A DNA stretch of 64,000 bases from Cenococcum geophilum 1.58 (GCA_001692895.1 KV748178.1:2218536-2282535), one strand, 5' to 3'. Shown: positions 1 through 12,515, numbered from the stretch's first letter. Notes: generated from the letters alone by a model not told the origin. Made by a program: numbers and translations.

Positions 1-655
1 GAACAATCTAGTATTTAATAGAGGGCCTAATCCCTATAATTAGATACCTAGGTTACCGGATAATGTTAAAATAGGGGGCCTCTATTACGCTTAGGGCGCG
101 GATTGCTTATATATATGTGTAGATGCTATATAGTATATATAATATTTATAGGAGGGAGGGGGTACGCTAAAGGGATAATACTTGTCAATTTAATGTCTAA
201 ATATATACATTAGAGACGTAGTAGCGGTGTTTAACCTTTTTTGCTAAGGCTTACCCCTTAGTGAAAAATCTTTGCACTACTACTACGTCGCTACGCAGGC
301 GCTGCGCAGCCGTATATACGTCTCTGCGTTTGCTTTAGTAGTCTATTAACATAATCTAAATAGAACATTAATAGTAGCTGCTAGGTTCCTGGGCTCCACC
401 GTATAGGGGTACAAAAGTGGCTTTTCTAGAGTTATCTTTTTAACTAGTCTGGCGCTAAGGCCTATAAAAACTTTGCTGTTCTAATGGCGTTAAGGGTTAA
501 GTATTTGAAGGCCCCCTCTAGCTACAGCGTAACGCTGCTGCATTAGTAATAGACGAGATCCTTACTTTTAGCTTGGCTATGCGGACAAGATAAGACGAAA
601 AGGAACCCCTATAGGACCGTATAGGTCGGATCTCGATTTTAGTGTTCCTTAAGTA
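1..655. other. Unassigned sequence interrupting gypsy B
   Basis: This stretch adjoins the point near 650 where the integrase frame of the minus-strand gypsy B element stops being readable. It is less AT-rich than the element next to it and holds no long open frame on either strand. A local inverted pair (about 212-229 and 273-290, around a GACGTAGTAG core) could form a hairpin. It may be another degraded element inserted into, or joined to, gypsy B, but I recognise no domain. Confidence 0.4.
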
Positions 656-3600
656 GCTCTATTTAGTTAACTTGTCTACTATTACTAAAATCGCGTTATA
701 ATCTTATCCGGTAATAGGATCTCTTAACTTAAGTAACTTAATAATAAAGTCCTATAATATAACCTCCTATAGTCTTTCTGGTATTTTAATAGGTTGTAGC
801 CCTTTATATAGCTTATGCCTTATTAGTTTATTCCTCTAGCAATTTAAATACTCTTTTATTACTTTTCTTACAATATTTTAGATTCCGTTAATAATATATT
901 CTTTTTATAGTCTTAATACTAAGCCTATTACTCCGTTATATCCTTAAGTTATTCCCTTATAAAAGTCTTCTATAAAATGCTCTGCTATGCTTCTTAGGAT
1001 ATACTTCGCCTCTCTATACTTATACAGTATCTTTTCTTTTAGATATTCTAACTGTTCCTCCAGCTATACTTTAAAGATTCTTTATACTTAAAAGCTTTCT
1101 AGTATCTTATAGACTCTTTCTAGTTCGTTATCCTCTTAAGTTACTACTAGCTTAGGGTAATTGTATCTAATTAACCCGTCTTTGTCTCTATATAGTATTA
1201 CTCCTAATAGCTTCTCGTTATTTTATAGTTTAGCTTTTCTACTAAATGCGTCTACTCTTGCATTCTTAGTTCCTTTAGTATACTAAATTTTAAAATAGTA
1301 TTCTGCAAGCATCTCTGCCTATTTAACTTATCTTTAATTAAGTTCTTTTATTATTAGGAACCCCGTTAGGTCCTTATAATCCGTTTTAACTATAAATAGT
1401 TTTTCTGCGCTTTATAAAAATGCTCTCTATTCCTTAAGTACTGTAATTATATCTAATAACTCCTTATTATAGACGTTATAGTTTAACTCTAATAGTGTTA
1501 ACTTTTTACTATAGTATGCTATTGGATACTATGCGTCCTTATACTTCTATAGTAAGCATACTCCTAATATATAGTCTAATATATCTATTTCTATAACTGT
1601 GTCTAGTCCTAGTTAATAGATTTTAAGGATTAGTTCCTAGGTAAACAATTCCTTAAGTTCCTTAAATAGCTTCTTTTATGCGTCTCCCTATACCTATAGT
1701 TCCTTTTTCTTTATAAGCCTAGTAAATAGTTTAATATTCTTTAACTACTATGCTATAAACCTTCTATAGTAGTTGCAAACCCCTAAAAATAACCTTAACT
1801 ATATTATATTCTCTAGTTTTTGTTAACTTACTATAGCTTTAATCTTCTTTAGGTCCATATTAATATAACCTAGTTTAATAATAAATCTAATAAAATCGGT
1901 CTTCCTTATAAAGAATTTGCACTTCTTAATTACTACTAACATCTATTCTTTTTATAGTCTCCTTAAGACCTATTTAATGTATTCCCCGTATTCTTCCTTA
2001 GTTATTAAGTAGATAATAATATTATTAAGGTATACTATAATAAACTTATTAAGGTGTTCTCCTAATACACTATTAATTCTTTTCTAAAATATTATAGGTG
2101 TATTTATTAATCCGAATTATATAACTAATAGTTTATATAGTCCTTCTCTTAATCTAAAAGCTGCCTTTTATTCGTTACCTTCCTTAATTCTAATCTAATA
2201 GTACGCCTATCTCAGATCTATCTTCATAAAGATTTATACATTACTTATCCTATTTTAGATTTCGCTAATTAAGGGTAAAGGATATCTATCCTTTTAAGTA
2301 ATGCTATTTAACTGTTTATAGTTAATATATAACCTAAGTTTCCCGTTCTTTTTTAGTATAAATAGTACTAAATAACCTGCTAATAACTGCGATAGTTTAA
2401 TATATTCCTTTTATAAGTTTTCTTAAATAAACTCTTTAAGTACGCTCGCCTCCTCTTAAGTAAGCTTATAGGTTAGAAAGAACCTTAGACTTATTTCTGG
2501 TTTTAACTTTATCTTATAGTCCCATACTATATAATCTACTAGCTTTTTACTTTCTAGTAACTATAGCTTCTTGCTATATTTATAGTATCTCTTTAGTATA
2601 TAATTTAATCCTTTCTCTATTTCTTTATAGGTTGCTCTTACTTAGTACTATACTAACTTGGTTTACTATCGCATCTTATAACATTAAGTATCTCTAATAT
2701 TGACCTAGCCTATAATCCAATTAATCCTTAGATTGTATTTTAACTAAGGTATACCTAATACTGCCTTATTCCGTCCTAATGGTAAGATATTAAAAGATAT
2801 CTTAATTTATTTTCCTTTAATGGTTATCTAAATAGGTCCTGTTTTAAGATTAATAATCCTTCCTCCGTAGGCTATTAGATCTCCTAAAATTATAACTAAT
2901 AGGTAAGGTTGTTCCTTCTATCTATAAGGTAGACCTATTTTTTTAACTGCTATTAGTAAGATATAGTTTCGCGTTACTCTACTATCTATTAGTGCTTTAA
3001 ACTATTAATTTTACTAATTAACTTATAAATTTAGGTGTTATTCTTAAATTCCTTTAAGGGTCTAAGGCTCTACTACTAGCTCCCTCTAGTTTTATAGGCC
3101 TCTACTTTTCCTAACTATTAGCTATTTAATTCTATTATACTTAGCTTATCCTTTAGCTAATACTTAGTTCGCTTTTTATCTTTAATATACCATAAATATA
3201 TATTCTCTAGGCATTCCCATCACTATTATTTATCTAAGCATTCTTCTATAAGGAATCTTTTTAGTTAAAGTATTAAATTCCCTAATTCTTAGTTTTCTAC
3301 TAGATGCTATCTATATATATACTTAGTATTTCTATACTATTACTTATTTAGCGCCCAATATATTCTTATAGGGTATTTTTAATTCTTTTCTTTTAGATTT
3401 TTATGCATTTTATATATGTTATCTATATATACAATTTATAATAGCGTATAGTATGCTAGGTGCTTTAGGTTAACTCTTAACTCGTTTTTATTCTTAAGTT
3501 TAAACCTTTATTACGCTAATCTAAATATTATAACTTTGTTTATAGGTACTAAGATACATCTTTCGCTCCTCTAGTTCTCTAATTATTCCTCTAGATCCTT

Positions 3601-5998
3601 TAACGTTATAATTAAGGCTCCTTTAATATAAGTTATGGCCTTCTCTATAATAGGGTGGTCCTAAATAACTCTTTTATTTAACCACATATAGAAATCTTCC
3701 CACTTATTATTATATCGTTGCCTATACCACTTTTAGTATAGCTATTAGAGTGTATATAGCTTATTTATAAGAAAGTATCTTCTTATTACTACGTCGTAAT
3801 AGCCCTTTATATATCGTTCTTTAAACCTAATAAGGATTCCTAAATCCTCTTCGTTTTCTAGTTTAGTAAGCCACTTAGCTTTTAGTGTGCCTGCCCTAGG
3901 CCTATTAATAATTCTTTATACTAGTACTCTATCCCTTATATATCTTACTATACTAGATCTCTTATCTAGTTTCTATTCTTACTATACAATAATTCTTTAT
4001 CTAAACTTCTTTATAGTTTTTTTTAGTTTGCGTCTTATAAATAGATCCTTAAAGTCTTCTTACTTCTTAATTTTAGTATTAATATTTTAATCTTATTGCT
4101 AGATTCTGCTCGTAATTTCTTTAATAGTCCTTATTTACTTCTAAAAATCTTAGTCCTATAAGATTCTTAATCCTAAGCTTACTTCTATCTTAAGCTTAGC
4201 TCTAGCCTTAGTCTAACTAGGCTTTACTAGTGTTCTTATCTTATCTTAAGAGCCTTAGATCTTACTTATCTCGTTTTAAGAGTCTTATATCTTTAGGAAA
4301 CTTTATTTTAAGCTTATTTGTATATTACTAAACTAAGCCGTTATTTTACTTTATTAGTTATTGTCCGTTATAGGTCCTTAAGCTTACCTTATTTTATCTT
4401 AAGAGTCTTAGTTATCTTATATCTTATCTTAAAAATCTTAAGCCTTTAGCCTTTTGCCTTTATTAAGTGCCAAAGTAGTTTACTATCCTACTTCTCTTAT
4501 ATCTTATAAAGCGATAGACATTATATCTAGTGGGGTCTTAATCCCTATTAATATTTCCTATTTTATAGTGGAATTATCCTCTACCTCTTATATAACATCT
4601 TTAAGGTCTATATACTCCTAGAAAGCTGCCCTTATTACCTTATTATTACGGAATATTTCGCCTATATTAAACTCATTATCCTTAATATCCGATCTACGAA
4701 CTAGTTTATTAGTTCCCCTATATTTTATAGGTTTTAGCTCCTATAGCTAATAGCTTATACTATACTTAGCATCCTTATAAATTTAGTATATATTATTATA
4801 ATAAAACGCAAAACTTTTAATTAAACATTCTTTTATTCCTTATAGTATATTATCGTCCCTTTATATATATATATCGTCTACTAGTCTCATCCCTTTTACT
4901 ATATAGTAACTCTAACTACTTCTATAATCTTTAACATAATAACCTTATTTTCCGTAATTTATATAAGCTCCTTCTTTAAATCATTTTTCTTATTATAGAG
5001 TCCGCCTAAACATCTTCTGCTATTATAATCCCTAGTTTAGCCTCTGCTTCTTAAACCTTTAATTACTTAATCTTTATCCTCTAGGTTTCTATAATTTCTT
5101 ATTTTATCTTTTAGATTTTTTAGTACTACTTAGGTCTATTAGCTCTGCGCCATACTATAGTTTTTAACTTNNNNTTNNTTATTNCGTNCNTTNNNNCTTA
5201 TANAACTATANAACTCTNTNNTANCCNNTNTTAGNNTNNTCNCTTTAGNAGATCCTATTATTAATCTTAATTGCTTAATTAATTAGATTCCTAAAAGTAT
5301 CCGCATCTTCTATTAAAATAATTACGTTTTAGACTTTTGCCTTAAGTCCTTACTTATACTATGCCATAAGCGCTTTATTATTCTATTTAACCTATATTGC
5401 TAACGTTTAAAACTACATTATATACTTAATTGCTAAAGTTCTTTATACTAGGTTTTAAAGCTTTCTTTCTACTATTATAGTTGCCTCTAGGTTTTTAAAT
5501 ATTTATATTAACTGTTCTGCGAACCTATTTTAACTTAAGAATATATACTAGATCTTCTGGTTAGTGGTCGTTATATTATATTCTTATATTTCCATAAGGT
5601 AAGGTTTAAACTACTTAAGTACCCTCCCCGTTAAGAATAATTCTACGTAGGCGACTTAATCTATAGGCGTTCCTAGTTTAACTCCTTCTTATATAACCTT
5701 AAAGTGCATTTACGTAAGGAATCCCTTAAGCTTTAACTTTTCTCCTAAGAATCGCTTAATTAAGGGTAACTTAACCTTAGCTGCTCTAATTCCACTAATC
5801 CTTTCTTTAAGTATCTTATTATTGTTTATTAATTAATTAACTATTTCCTATAGCTGTCTAACGGTAACTAGCTAAGAGTTAGTGTTTTCTGTTATACTAG
5901 TGTTATTACCTAATCTTAATATAGTTACTCCCGTTAACGGCGTTATAGCTAATGCTTTTAGTGGCATGTTATTTAACTTTATTAATACTATAACCCTA
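655..5998 (-). mobile_element. Ty3/gypsy element family B, copy 1 (RIP-degraded)
   Basis: This is a minus-strand LTR retrotransposon interior. Read in reverse, a gag-like region begins near 5,970 just inside the LTR. Further on come a protease/RT linker, reverse transcriptase with its active-site segment at about 2,009-2,040 (read as VYLNNIIIYL, the usual DD changed to NN), RNase H near 1,300-1,500 and the start of integrase at about 650-900. Integrase stops abruptly near 655, so the 3' end and 3' LTR are missing. Stops are nearly all TAG/TAA at former CAG/TGG positions and the sequence is very AT-rich, as expected for RIP. Copy 2 at 43,099-47,120 is the same family on the plus strand. The order RT-RNase H-integrase identifies Ty3/gypsy rather than copia. 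Confidence 0.85.
5171..5249. other. Scattered ambiguous bases (N) in gag of gypsy B
   Basis: About 30 N calls are interspersed with called bases rather than forming a run. This suggests low-quality or collapsed repeat reads and not a sized scaffold gap. Reading frames across this segment are unreliable. Confidence 0.9.
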
Positions 5999-6002
5999 GT
6001 AG

Positions 6003-6215
6003 TAAATATATAACGAAGCCTTATAGTAGGAACTACGGTAGACTTATTAATAGGCTAGGTATATAGGTAAATAAGAAGTTAATAACGTAATAATAATTAA
6101 TAGAGTGGTTGCCTAATAGATTAACTCTAATTGTATTTTAAAATTTACTACTAAGGAGAGAACTATCTAAGTAGGGACTGTGGTCCTTTAAATATATAAC
6201 CGTACTTTTAAGAAA
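6003..6215 (-). repeat. 5' LTR of gypsy B copy 1 (inner part)
   Basis: The reverse complement of this segment matches 49,650-49,842, including the blocks TTTAAAGGAC and AGGCTTCGTTATATA, with mostly C/T and G/A differences. It lies directly upstream (in minus orientation) of the gag-like region, as a 5' LTR should. The inner edge is near 6,003-6,008. The outer edge is not resolved and the LTR may extend past 6,215. Confidence 0.7.
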
Positions 6216-6566
6216 TCCCCTTTATACGTAAAGTACGTGTTATATATATTATATATACATTCCCCTTATATACTGCGTATACTGTATATAACGTTATATA
6301 ACCTTAGTTACCATTTCTCGTTATATAGTTCCACCGGCTCTATTCTAGACTGTACCTAAATTAACTAACTAGCTTCTCCCGACTCCTCTCTAAGTAGTTA
6401 TAATATTGTACTTAAAGCGTCTATAATAGGGAGTATTAATCTTATTTATACCTAATAAGGACGGGGGCCTATATCTATATATTGACTATTAGGCGCTAAA
6501 TAAGATTACTATAAAGAACTACTACCTGTTACCCTTAATAGGGGAGCTTATTAATAGGCTATTAGA
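6216..6566. other. AT-rich degraded sequence, no gene seen
   Basis: This lies between the gypsy B LTR and the pogo element. It is very AT-rich with simple TATATA runs and no frame or domain that I can read. It may include the outer part of the LTR and the target in which the pogo element landed. Confidence 0.5.
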
Positions 6567-6568
6567 TA

Positions 6569-8405
6569 ACGTATTCTATAAGCGAGTTACCTACATAAGC
6601 AAATTGCCCACTTTTTGCATATACTATACAATTTATAATAATATTTAACCACAACATAACAATAAATAAATATTTTCTATATAGGGTTATTTACTAGCGT
6701 TTTGGGCATGTACGAGCGTTATGTTATAATGAATTACATAAACTACATCTTGGTAGAGCCCTTTGCCGTATACCATTTAACTCTACTGCTAAAGCTGTAT
6801 CTTGAATATTACTTTGCTAAACAAGTTATACACCCTCTACGGCTATAAGAGTAGTTAACTATAATATAAACAGACGTTTCCGGGCTCTTTTAGCCTTTTA
6901 ACGGTCATTTGCGGCCCGTAACTGCTTATTTTCCTTAAGTAGTAAGGCCGCATTTTGCATTACCATCTTAGAACCTTTAACTATCTGTAAAAATAGACGT
7001 TCTGCAGAACTTGGAGGGCTTCAACTACCCTTATTAATTAAACTTTTAAATGCTGATACTTGTTTTTATAGTTGCATTATATTATAGGGTGTTTTTAGAG
7101 TCTAAATAGAGGAGATAGACCCACGGGGTGATCTAGAAGGAGTTGTTTAGATTTATAACTTTAATAGTACTTAACTAGGGTTAAATAGTACTAATCCTGT
7201 TGCTGTAAACCCGCTATATATATTACTGGCTATTAAAGCTTCCGTATAAGCAGTTGGATATACCGTAATAAAATCTAGTTTAGTAATATGGTAAATGCTA
7301 AGCCGTATATAGTCCTCCATTAATTGACTGTATAACCGTTTTAAGGTCGCAAAACAGCCAACATCTAAAGGCTATAATAGATGAGATGAATGCGGCGGCA
7401 TATATAAGGGTATAATATTGTGATTAAGGCAGTACTGGTTAAATTCGGGTGTAATATAACTGCTATAACCATTAAGTATAAGAAGTCGACAGCGGCCTAC
7501 TATACGATTACGTATATACGGATTAAAAATCTCCGTAAGCCAGTAATATCCAAGCTTATTATTTGTCCATCTATTTTTACTAAGCGCTATAGTCTATCTA
7601 GAAGGTAAATTAGTTATATACCAGGTAGAAATATAGACCTTTCTAGCAAAAATAAGCATAGATGGAAGGGCCCATCCTATAGCAGAAATACATTTAATCG
7701 CGGTTATCCACTCTCTATTTTTAGGCTAAATATAAACCGTACGGTGGGTTAATATTCCTGTAATAACTTTTGTAGTTACTATTACGCCCATTATATATCT
7801 AGTTTTGTTAAAGTTAAAGGTATCTTCCGAAAGTATACCGTACTAAGCTGTTATGGCCTATACACGGTTAAACCACTTAGAGATAATTATTAGATCTTCG
7901 CATTTTGCCTATTACTTATTATACTTCCGAAAGTAGGCCGTTTTTAATATATTATGTTAATTAATATAGTTTATAGCCCAGTTTTAGCCAACCGTAAGTG
8001 GGGGGGTAATACCACGACTAGCCAGTAGTAGGTTAGCCATATAGCTAACCATTTAGACACAAGCAGGAAGCCTATGCGCGTCTAAGGATAATATCCAGTC
8101 CTCTAAAGTTTTCTCTTCCGTTATTATAAGTTTGCGACCGTTAGGTGGGCAAGTAACGCGTAGTAGCTAGCCTTTACTGCGGGCCATAAGGGTTTTGTGA
8201 TTAACATTATATGTAGTTACGGCGGCACGAATAGTTCGAAATTAACCGTTGCGATACGCGTTTAGGGCAAGCAGGCATCTACCCTCTTTTTCTAAAGTTG
8301 ATAAAGGCATTGCGTTATAAGTTATTGAAGAAGTAAGATCTATTGTATGGTATATGCAAAAAGTAGGCAATTCGCTTGTGTGGGTAACTCGCTTGTGGAA
8401 TACGT
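6569..8405 (-). mobile_element. Complete pogo/Fot1-type DNA transposon with 64-bp TIRs
   Basis: Inverted repeats at 6,569-6,632 and 8,342-8,405 start ACGTATTC and match over about 64 bp, differing at scattered C/T positions. The element is flanked on both sides by TA (6,567-6,568 and 8,406-8,407), the target duplication of the Tc1/mariner-pogo superfamily. The interior codes on the minus strand for a DDE transposase of the Fot1 group. Length is 1,837 bp, usual for fungal pogo elements. RIP-type stops make it inactive. Confidence 0.9.
6694..8310 (-). pseudogene. Pogo/Fot1 transposase, stop-riddled
   Basis: One frame runs 539 codons from the ATG at 8,310 to the stop at 6,694 without needing an indel; the defects are point mutations to stop. 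Readable landmarks, in order, are an N-terminal helix-turn-helix-like segment, an N-terminal DNA-binding region, the central DDE_1 block (ILNGYSS followed by TPEF), the family signature MPPHSSHLLQPLDVGCF, and a C-terminal knuckle-like CSLCNSL..HNARTCPKR. The length of about 538 residues is normal for the family. The protein would cut and paste its own element at TA sites; this copy cannot do so. Confidence 0.85.
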
Positions 8406-8409
8406 TATA

Positions 8410-8935
8410 AAGATATTTATAAAGTTAGATTTAAAAGATATATACTATTGAATCTAGATTAAAGCTAGCGATAAATAGAAAACGGCGTTTTAAATACGGT
8501 ACGGCCACTTTAAGTACTTAGTAGTACTATTTAGGCTTATTAATACACCGGCGATATTCTAGGCTTATATTAATAAGGTAATATTAAGTCTATTAAATAT
8601 AATATATATAGTCTACCTTAATAATATTATAGTCTACTTTAATAACTATAAAGTATATACGTACTATATATAAATAGTACTAGAAAGACTATAGGAATAT
8701 AAGCTCTATATAAATCTAAGTAAATGCTTATTCTATATTACTAGTATTAATTTTCTGCGCTTTATTGTTAGTGTTAATAGAGTATTAATAGAGAAAAGCT
8801 AGGTAGACACTATTAGAGAATAGCTCTACCCTACTACTTTAAAGAGCGCTTTATAGATTGCGGCGATTACCTCTACTATAGTATAATAACTTAATAATAA
8901 TACTAAAAAAGGAAGGCTTAAAGCTAGTAGCGGAG
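8410..8935 (+). mobile_element. Gypsy reverse transcriptase fragment
   Basis: On the plus strand, frames around 8,600-8,830 read as the end of a Ty3/gypsy RT. There is a degenerate VYLNNI active-site segment, then an ERL..YKLYINLSKCLF stretch, then the downstream block containing FLRFIVS. No gag, integrase or LTR could be tied to it, so it is a fragment abutting the pogo element. It is heavily AT-biased with many stops. Confidence 0.65.
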
Positions 8936-9689
8936 GAGCCTTGCCTATATTAAAACGACTAGCTAATAGTCTTCTTTTATATTAATAATATTATAGCTGC
9001 CTATGGAAAGAAAGACCTACTTAAGCTCTAAACCTTTAAGGAGTACCTTATAAGAAAGTATAAGATAAAGAACCTAGGTAACTTTACCTAGTTCTTAAAT
9101 TTTTAAATTATCTGCAATAAAAAGAATAGGAAGCTCTAGCTTAGCTAGGACTTTTATATTAATAAGATTATAATAAGCTTTAAAGTTAAAGATTATAATA
9201 AGCTTTAAAGTTAAAGATTATAATAAGCTTTAAAGTTAAAGATTATAATAAGCTTTAAAGTTAAAGATTATTATAAGATATATACCCTAATAGGTATTAA
9301 GGAACTTAAGCCTAATCTAGAGTAAGCCTTTAAGTAGGATACCTATACCTTAAAGGAAAGTTGGATTTATACTCTATATAGCTAATATTACTTATTTAAA
9401 TATAGCAAGAATAGTAAGTAAGCTACTAAAATTCTTATAAAATCCGTTATTAATTTATAACGTAGCTGCTATAAGAGTAATTGCCTACCTTAATTAAACT
9501 AAAACTCTTATAATTAAGTACTTAAAGGAGAATATAATAAACTAGATCTTCGCAAAAGTAAGTAATACATTATTTAGAGATAATTTAGTTAGTAGGAAAA
9601 ATATAGAAGGCTATTTATTTACCTTATTTAGAGGACTACTTAACTAGTAATTAACTAAGTAAAGATTAGTAATAAAATTAAGCACTAAA
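8936..9689 (+). other. Degraded sequence between gypsy and copia pieces
   Basis: AT-rich plus-strand frames are interrupted by stops. A short Cys-containing stretch near 9,450-9,490 could be a decayed zinc knuckle. I cannot tell whether this belongs to the gypsy fragment on the left or the copia fragment on the right. It includes the 25-bp tandem array listed separately. Confidence 0.35.
9166..9265. repeat. Tandem repeat, 25 bp x 4
   Basis: Four identical consecutive copies of a 25-bp unit starting GATTATAATAAGCTTTAAAG occupy exactly 100 bases, with a partial fifth copy. Identity among copies inside a heavily mutated block shows that the expansion is more recent than most of the RIP damage. 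Confidence 0.9.
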
Positions 9690-10085
9690 GTAGAGCTTTT
9701 AGCCCTATCGCATATAGCTACTGAGTTAATTTAGTAGCAGCGATTCTTTAAAGAAGTTGTATTTAATATTAATAAGAAGTAAGTAATCTATTGCAATAAT
9801 ATATAGATAATTTAACTACTTACTTAAAGTGACGCTAAGCTTAATACTAAGCTCTAATATATTAATATCTATTACTATTAGCTTCGCTAAAAAGTTTATA
9901 AAAAAAGGATTAATATTAAATAGGTCCCTATTATAGATATAATAGCAGACGGCTTAATAAAGGCTCTACCTTATTAAAAGTATAAGATATTTATTTAGTA
10001 ATTAAACCTTATTAATATAAAGGATCTAATTAATTTAATTTAAATAATATTTGGACAGGGTAAGTATATAAAGGAATTCCCTTAA
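9690..10085 (+). mobile_element. Ty1/copia RNase H C-terminal fragment
   Basis: The plus-strand frame shows the copia RNase H end: an equivalent of the usual IYCDN-Q-AI-LL segment (here IYCNNI..I.LL), a degenerate INIYYYQLR segment, then the diagnostic IIADGLIKALP near 9,945-9,975. These motifs are characteristic of copia and not gypsy. Several in-frame TAG/TAA codons mark RIP. The rest of the element (gag, integrase, LTRs) is not recognisable. Confidence 0.75.
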
Positions 10086-10149
10086 CTTAACACTAAATTA
10101 GTATCGTAACTTTTTAGTATTTCTATAGCAGCCTAGAAGGCTTTATATA

Positions 10150-11569
10150 GCTAAGGGGGTATATTAACCTAAATTAGAGTTTCTTACTATTATTATACTA
10201 CTGTTTAAAGACCTATATTGTCTATATAAACTATATTTTAGTTATCTCTTAACTTATAACTAAATCTCTTATTAAATATCTTATTACCTATTTCTATTAC
10301 CTATTTTAACTTAGTTGTCTATACCTACCTAATATATATAAAGAGCTTCTAGAGCCCTTTTTAATAGATAGAGTTCTTATTTCTAATCGTCCGTTTAATA
10401 GTATTCTATAGAATTTAGGTATTATAGGCCAAATTAAGGTCTATAAGTAATGCTAAGAAGGCCTCTATAGGTACCTTCTTTTTACGCTTTATCTGCTTCT
10501 TTATATATAGTATAGATACTATAGACCTAGCTAGGTCTACCGGCTTAACCTTAATTATCTCCTCCTAGATATTATACTCCTTTTTGCTTATCTCCTCTTA
10601 ATATATATATATTATTTAAACGGTTCTAGCTACCCTAATCCCTAGAGAGCGTAGCCGTTTAAATAGCTTTATACTGCTAAAGAGATTATTAAGCTAAACT
10701 ATATACTTACCCGGAGGATAAAGTCGCTTATTAGTTATAGAATAGCGCTGCGTAAGGAGGTTAAGGATAACGGTTTAGGTCTTTATAAAGCCCTTATTAA
10801 GGAAGGCCTTATTAAGGTTAACTAAGCCTTTCTTATTACCCTTAGTATACTATAGCTAGTTAAGAACATAGCCCTAATTAGCTAAGACCTATATCTTAAA
10901 GCCTTCTAGTATAGGTTTTAATAGAATATTAACAATTTTAGGTACCCTGCCTATAAACCTCTAAATAGTTTTATTAATCGCTAGGTGCGGGCTAGGCCTC
11001 CAAAATTTATAATAGAGTACTCTTAGATGCTTAGAGAGCTTATCTATACGGTTAAAAGTTATATAGAAACCATCTTAAGGTACAGAACTATAACGAATGT
11101 GGCGCTTAAGTTACTTAAACCAGATCTTTAATATATATCCAGTTACCTTATACGCAGCTCCCTTTATAATTAGCCCCCAGTAGTCCTCTACTACTAGCTC
11201 TATTATAATTCCCATATAAATTACTATACTAAAGTATGCATATAGCTCCCGCCTATATATTAGTATCTACTTCCTAGGTCTTCCCTTTAGGGCCTTATCT
11301 TCCGGTATTAGATACGTCTCTATATACTTATTTATCCACTCCACCATTCTTTCTAGTATTTTATCGGTAAAGAGTAGGCTAAAGATAGCCAGAGGGTTGT
11401 GCTGGTTAAGACTGGGGGGTATAGAGGGCTCTCCTGGGTCCAAATAGTCGTCTATCTAAAGGGGAGTAAATGGCGGTAGAGCCTATGGCTCTAGAGGTGG
11501 ATTTTTTAATTTCTTAGTGCGAGGATCTTTCCACTGCACATAGTCGATGTTATTAGACTCGCGCGGCAT
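10150..11569 (-). pseudogene. piggyBac-like transposase, copy 1 (RIP-degraded, 3' truncated)
   Basis: The minus-strand frame opens at the ATG at 11,569 and reads through a piggyBac-type (DDE_Tnp_1_7) transposase. An acidic/proline N-terminus is followed by the block ELYAYFSIVIYMGI, the VEDYWGL segment, the region around GFKI*VLANQGYVLN, and LNNLFSS.KLF.RLRSLGI. Stops are mainly TAG/TAA. Copy 2 (38,830-40,590) aligns over the core and extends further. The C-terminal VDITDQLR-like region and Cys-rich end of copy 2 are missing here, so the gene breaks near 10,150-10,200. The first few dozen codons lie in normal-composition sequence at the edge of the gene island. Terminal repeats and the expected TTAA duplications were not resolved. 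Confidence 0.75.
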
Positions 11570-11705
11570 TATAAGGCATTGAATTAGGCAATTTTCGCAG
11601 CTTATTTGGTCTATTTACATGCTCTGTTGTGCCTCGCGTACAGCTCAGCACAGTGTTCGTGCACGGTGCAGCCTGGCGTTGCACCTCGACGGATAGAAGA
11701 CGCAG

Positions 11706-12197
11706 ATGAAGCAGAAGCAAGAGAAATTTATCAATAGCTGTAATACCTGTGCCTTAGCTAGGGATTTTCTGGCATATCCATGTCAAGGCCCAGCCATCGG
11801 CCTTGGCGTCATGAATCATAAACAAGCCATTAGCAAAAGCTTGAACGCTGCCGCAGTTGGCAAGGCTGAGCCGCTACCCCCAGCTGATTTTCATACCAAA
11901 GCTTCTACAATCTCGGCGAGGCTATTCGAAGATTGCACGCTTTGCCCCAAAATTTGCCCGATTGGTGCACTGGATATTAATGTTGGCAGGGCTGTTCATG
12001 TTTTGGACCTTCCGATGGTTCCGAGATGGTGGGGGATGAAGATCGCGGGTTTATGTTATGGTGTTGCAATGGGAGTGGTGTGGCTAGCACTAGTCCCAAA
12101 ACCTTCACGTACACTTAAATACTCTTTTCCTAAAATATTAAACGAACAAGCATGCACAGGGCGCCACGAAAGCAGCTTGTGTGGCTATTTATTATAA
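11706..12197 (+). CDS. Unrecognised open frame, 163 codons, doubtful
   Basis: The frame is open from ATG to TAA in normal-composition DNA at the left edge of the gene island. The translation has no fungal domain that I recognise. A hydrophobic stretch occurs near residues 110-130. A short CTLCPKICP segment resembles half of a 4Fe-4S ferredoxin motif, but a single Cys cluster without the second one is not enough to call it. No convincing introns or start context were found. It may be a decayed gene fragment or a chance frame. Confidence 0.2.
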   Translation: MKQKQEKFINSCNTCALARDFLAYPCQGPAIGLGVMNHKQAISKSLNAAAVGKAEPLPPADFHTKASTISARLFEDCTLCPKICPIGALDINVGRAVHVLDLPMVPRWWGMKIAGLCYGVAMGVVWLALVPKPSRTLKYSFPKILNEQACTGRHESSLCGYLL

Positions 12198-12515
12198 AAG
12201 GCCTTAAAGGACGTTTCTCCCCAATTTTTTAAAAGAAGCGGGGAGGCGGCGGGCGTTTTTAATCCCTGCCCGAAAGATCAGGGTTTAGTTTTCCACGCAA
12301 GTTCACCATTAGTTCAAGTGAAGTTGCTAATTTTTCCTTCAAGACACTTGGATTAGTGGTAAAACCCCGTACAACTCACCAAAGTACTACAGCCAAGTAC
12401 TGTGGCTATCCATGAGAAAATCACTAACCTGTAATTCACGCACAAAATAGAATCATTCGCTAACCCTACCTACTCTTCGATCAGCTAACCTAAACCACCA
12501 GTCCAGCCGGCGACT

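Noticed and set aside
5171..5249. Degenerate or modified-base region
   Set aside because: N calls scattered in a repeat are best explained by sequence quality.
9166..9265. CRISPR-like array
   Set aside because: Units are contiguous with no spacers, in a eukaryotic genome; it is a plain tandem repeat.
11706..12197. Bacterial-like ferredoxin from a CTLCPKICP motif
   Set aside because: Only one Cys cluster, no second CxxCxxC, no other ferredoxin features; the frame has no recognisable fungal gene structure. Kept only as a doubtful frame.
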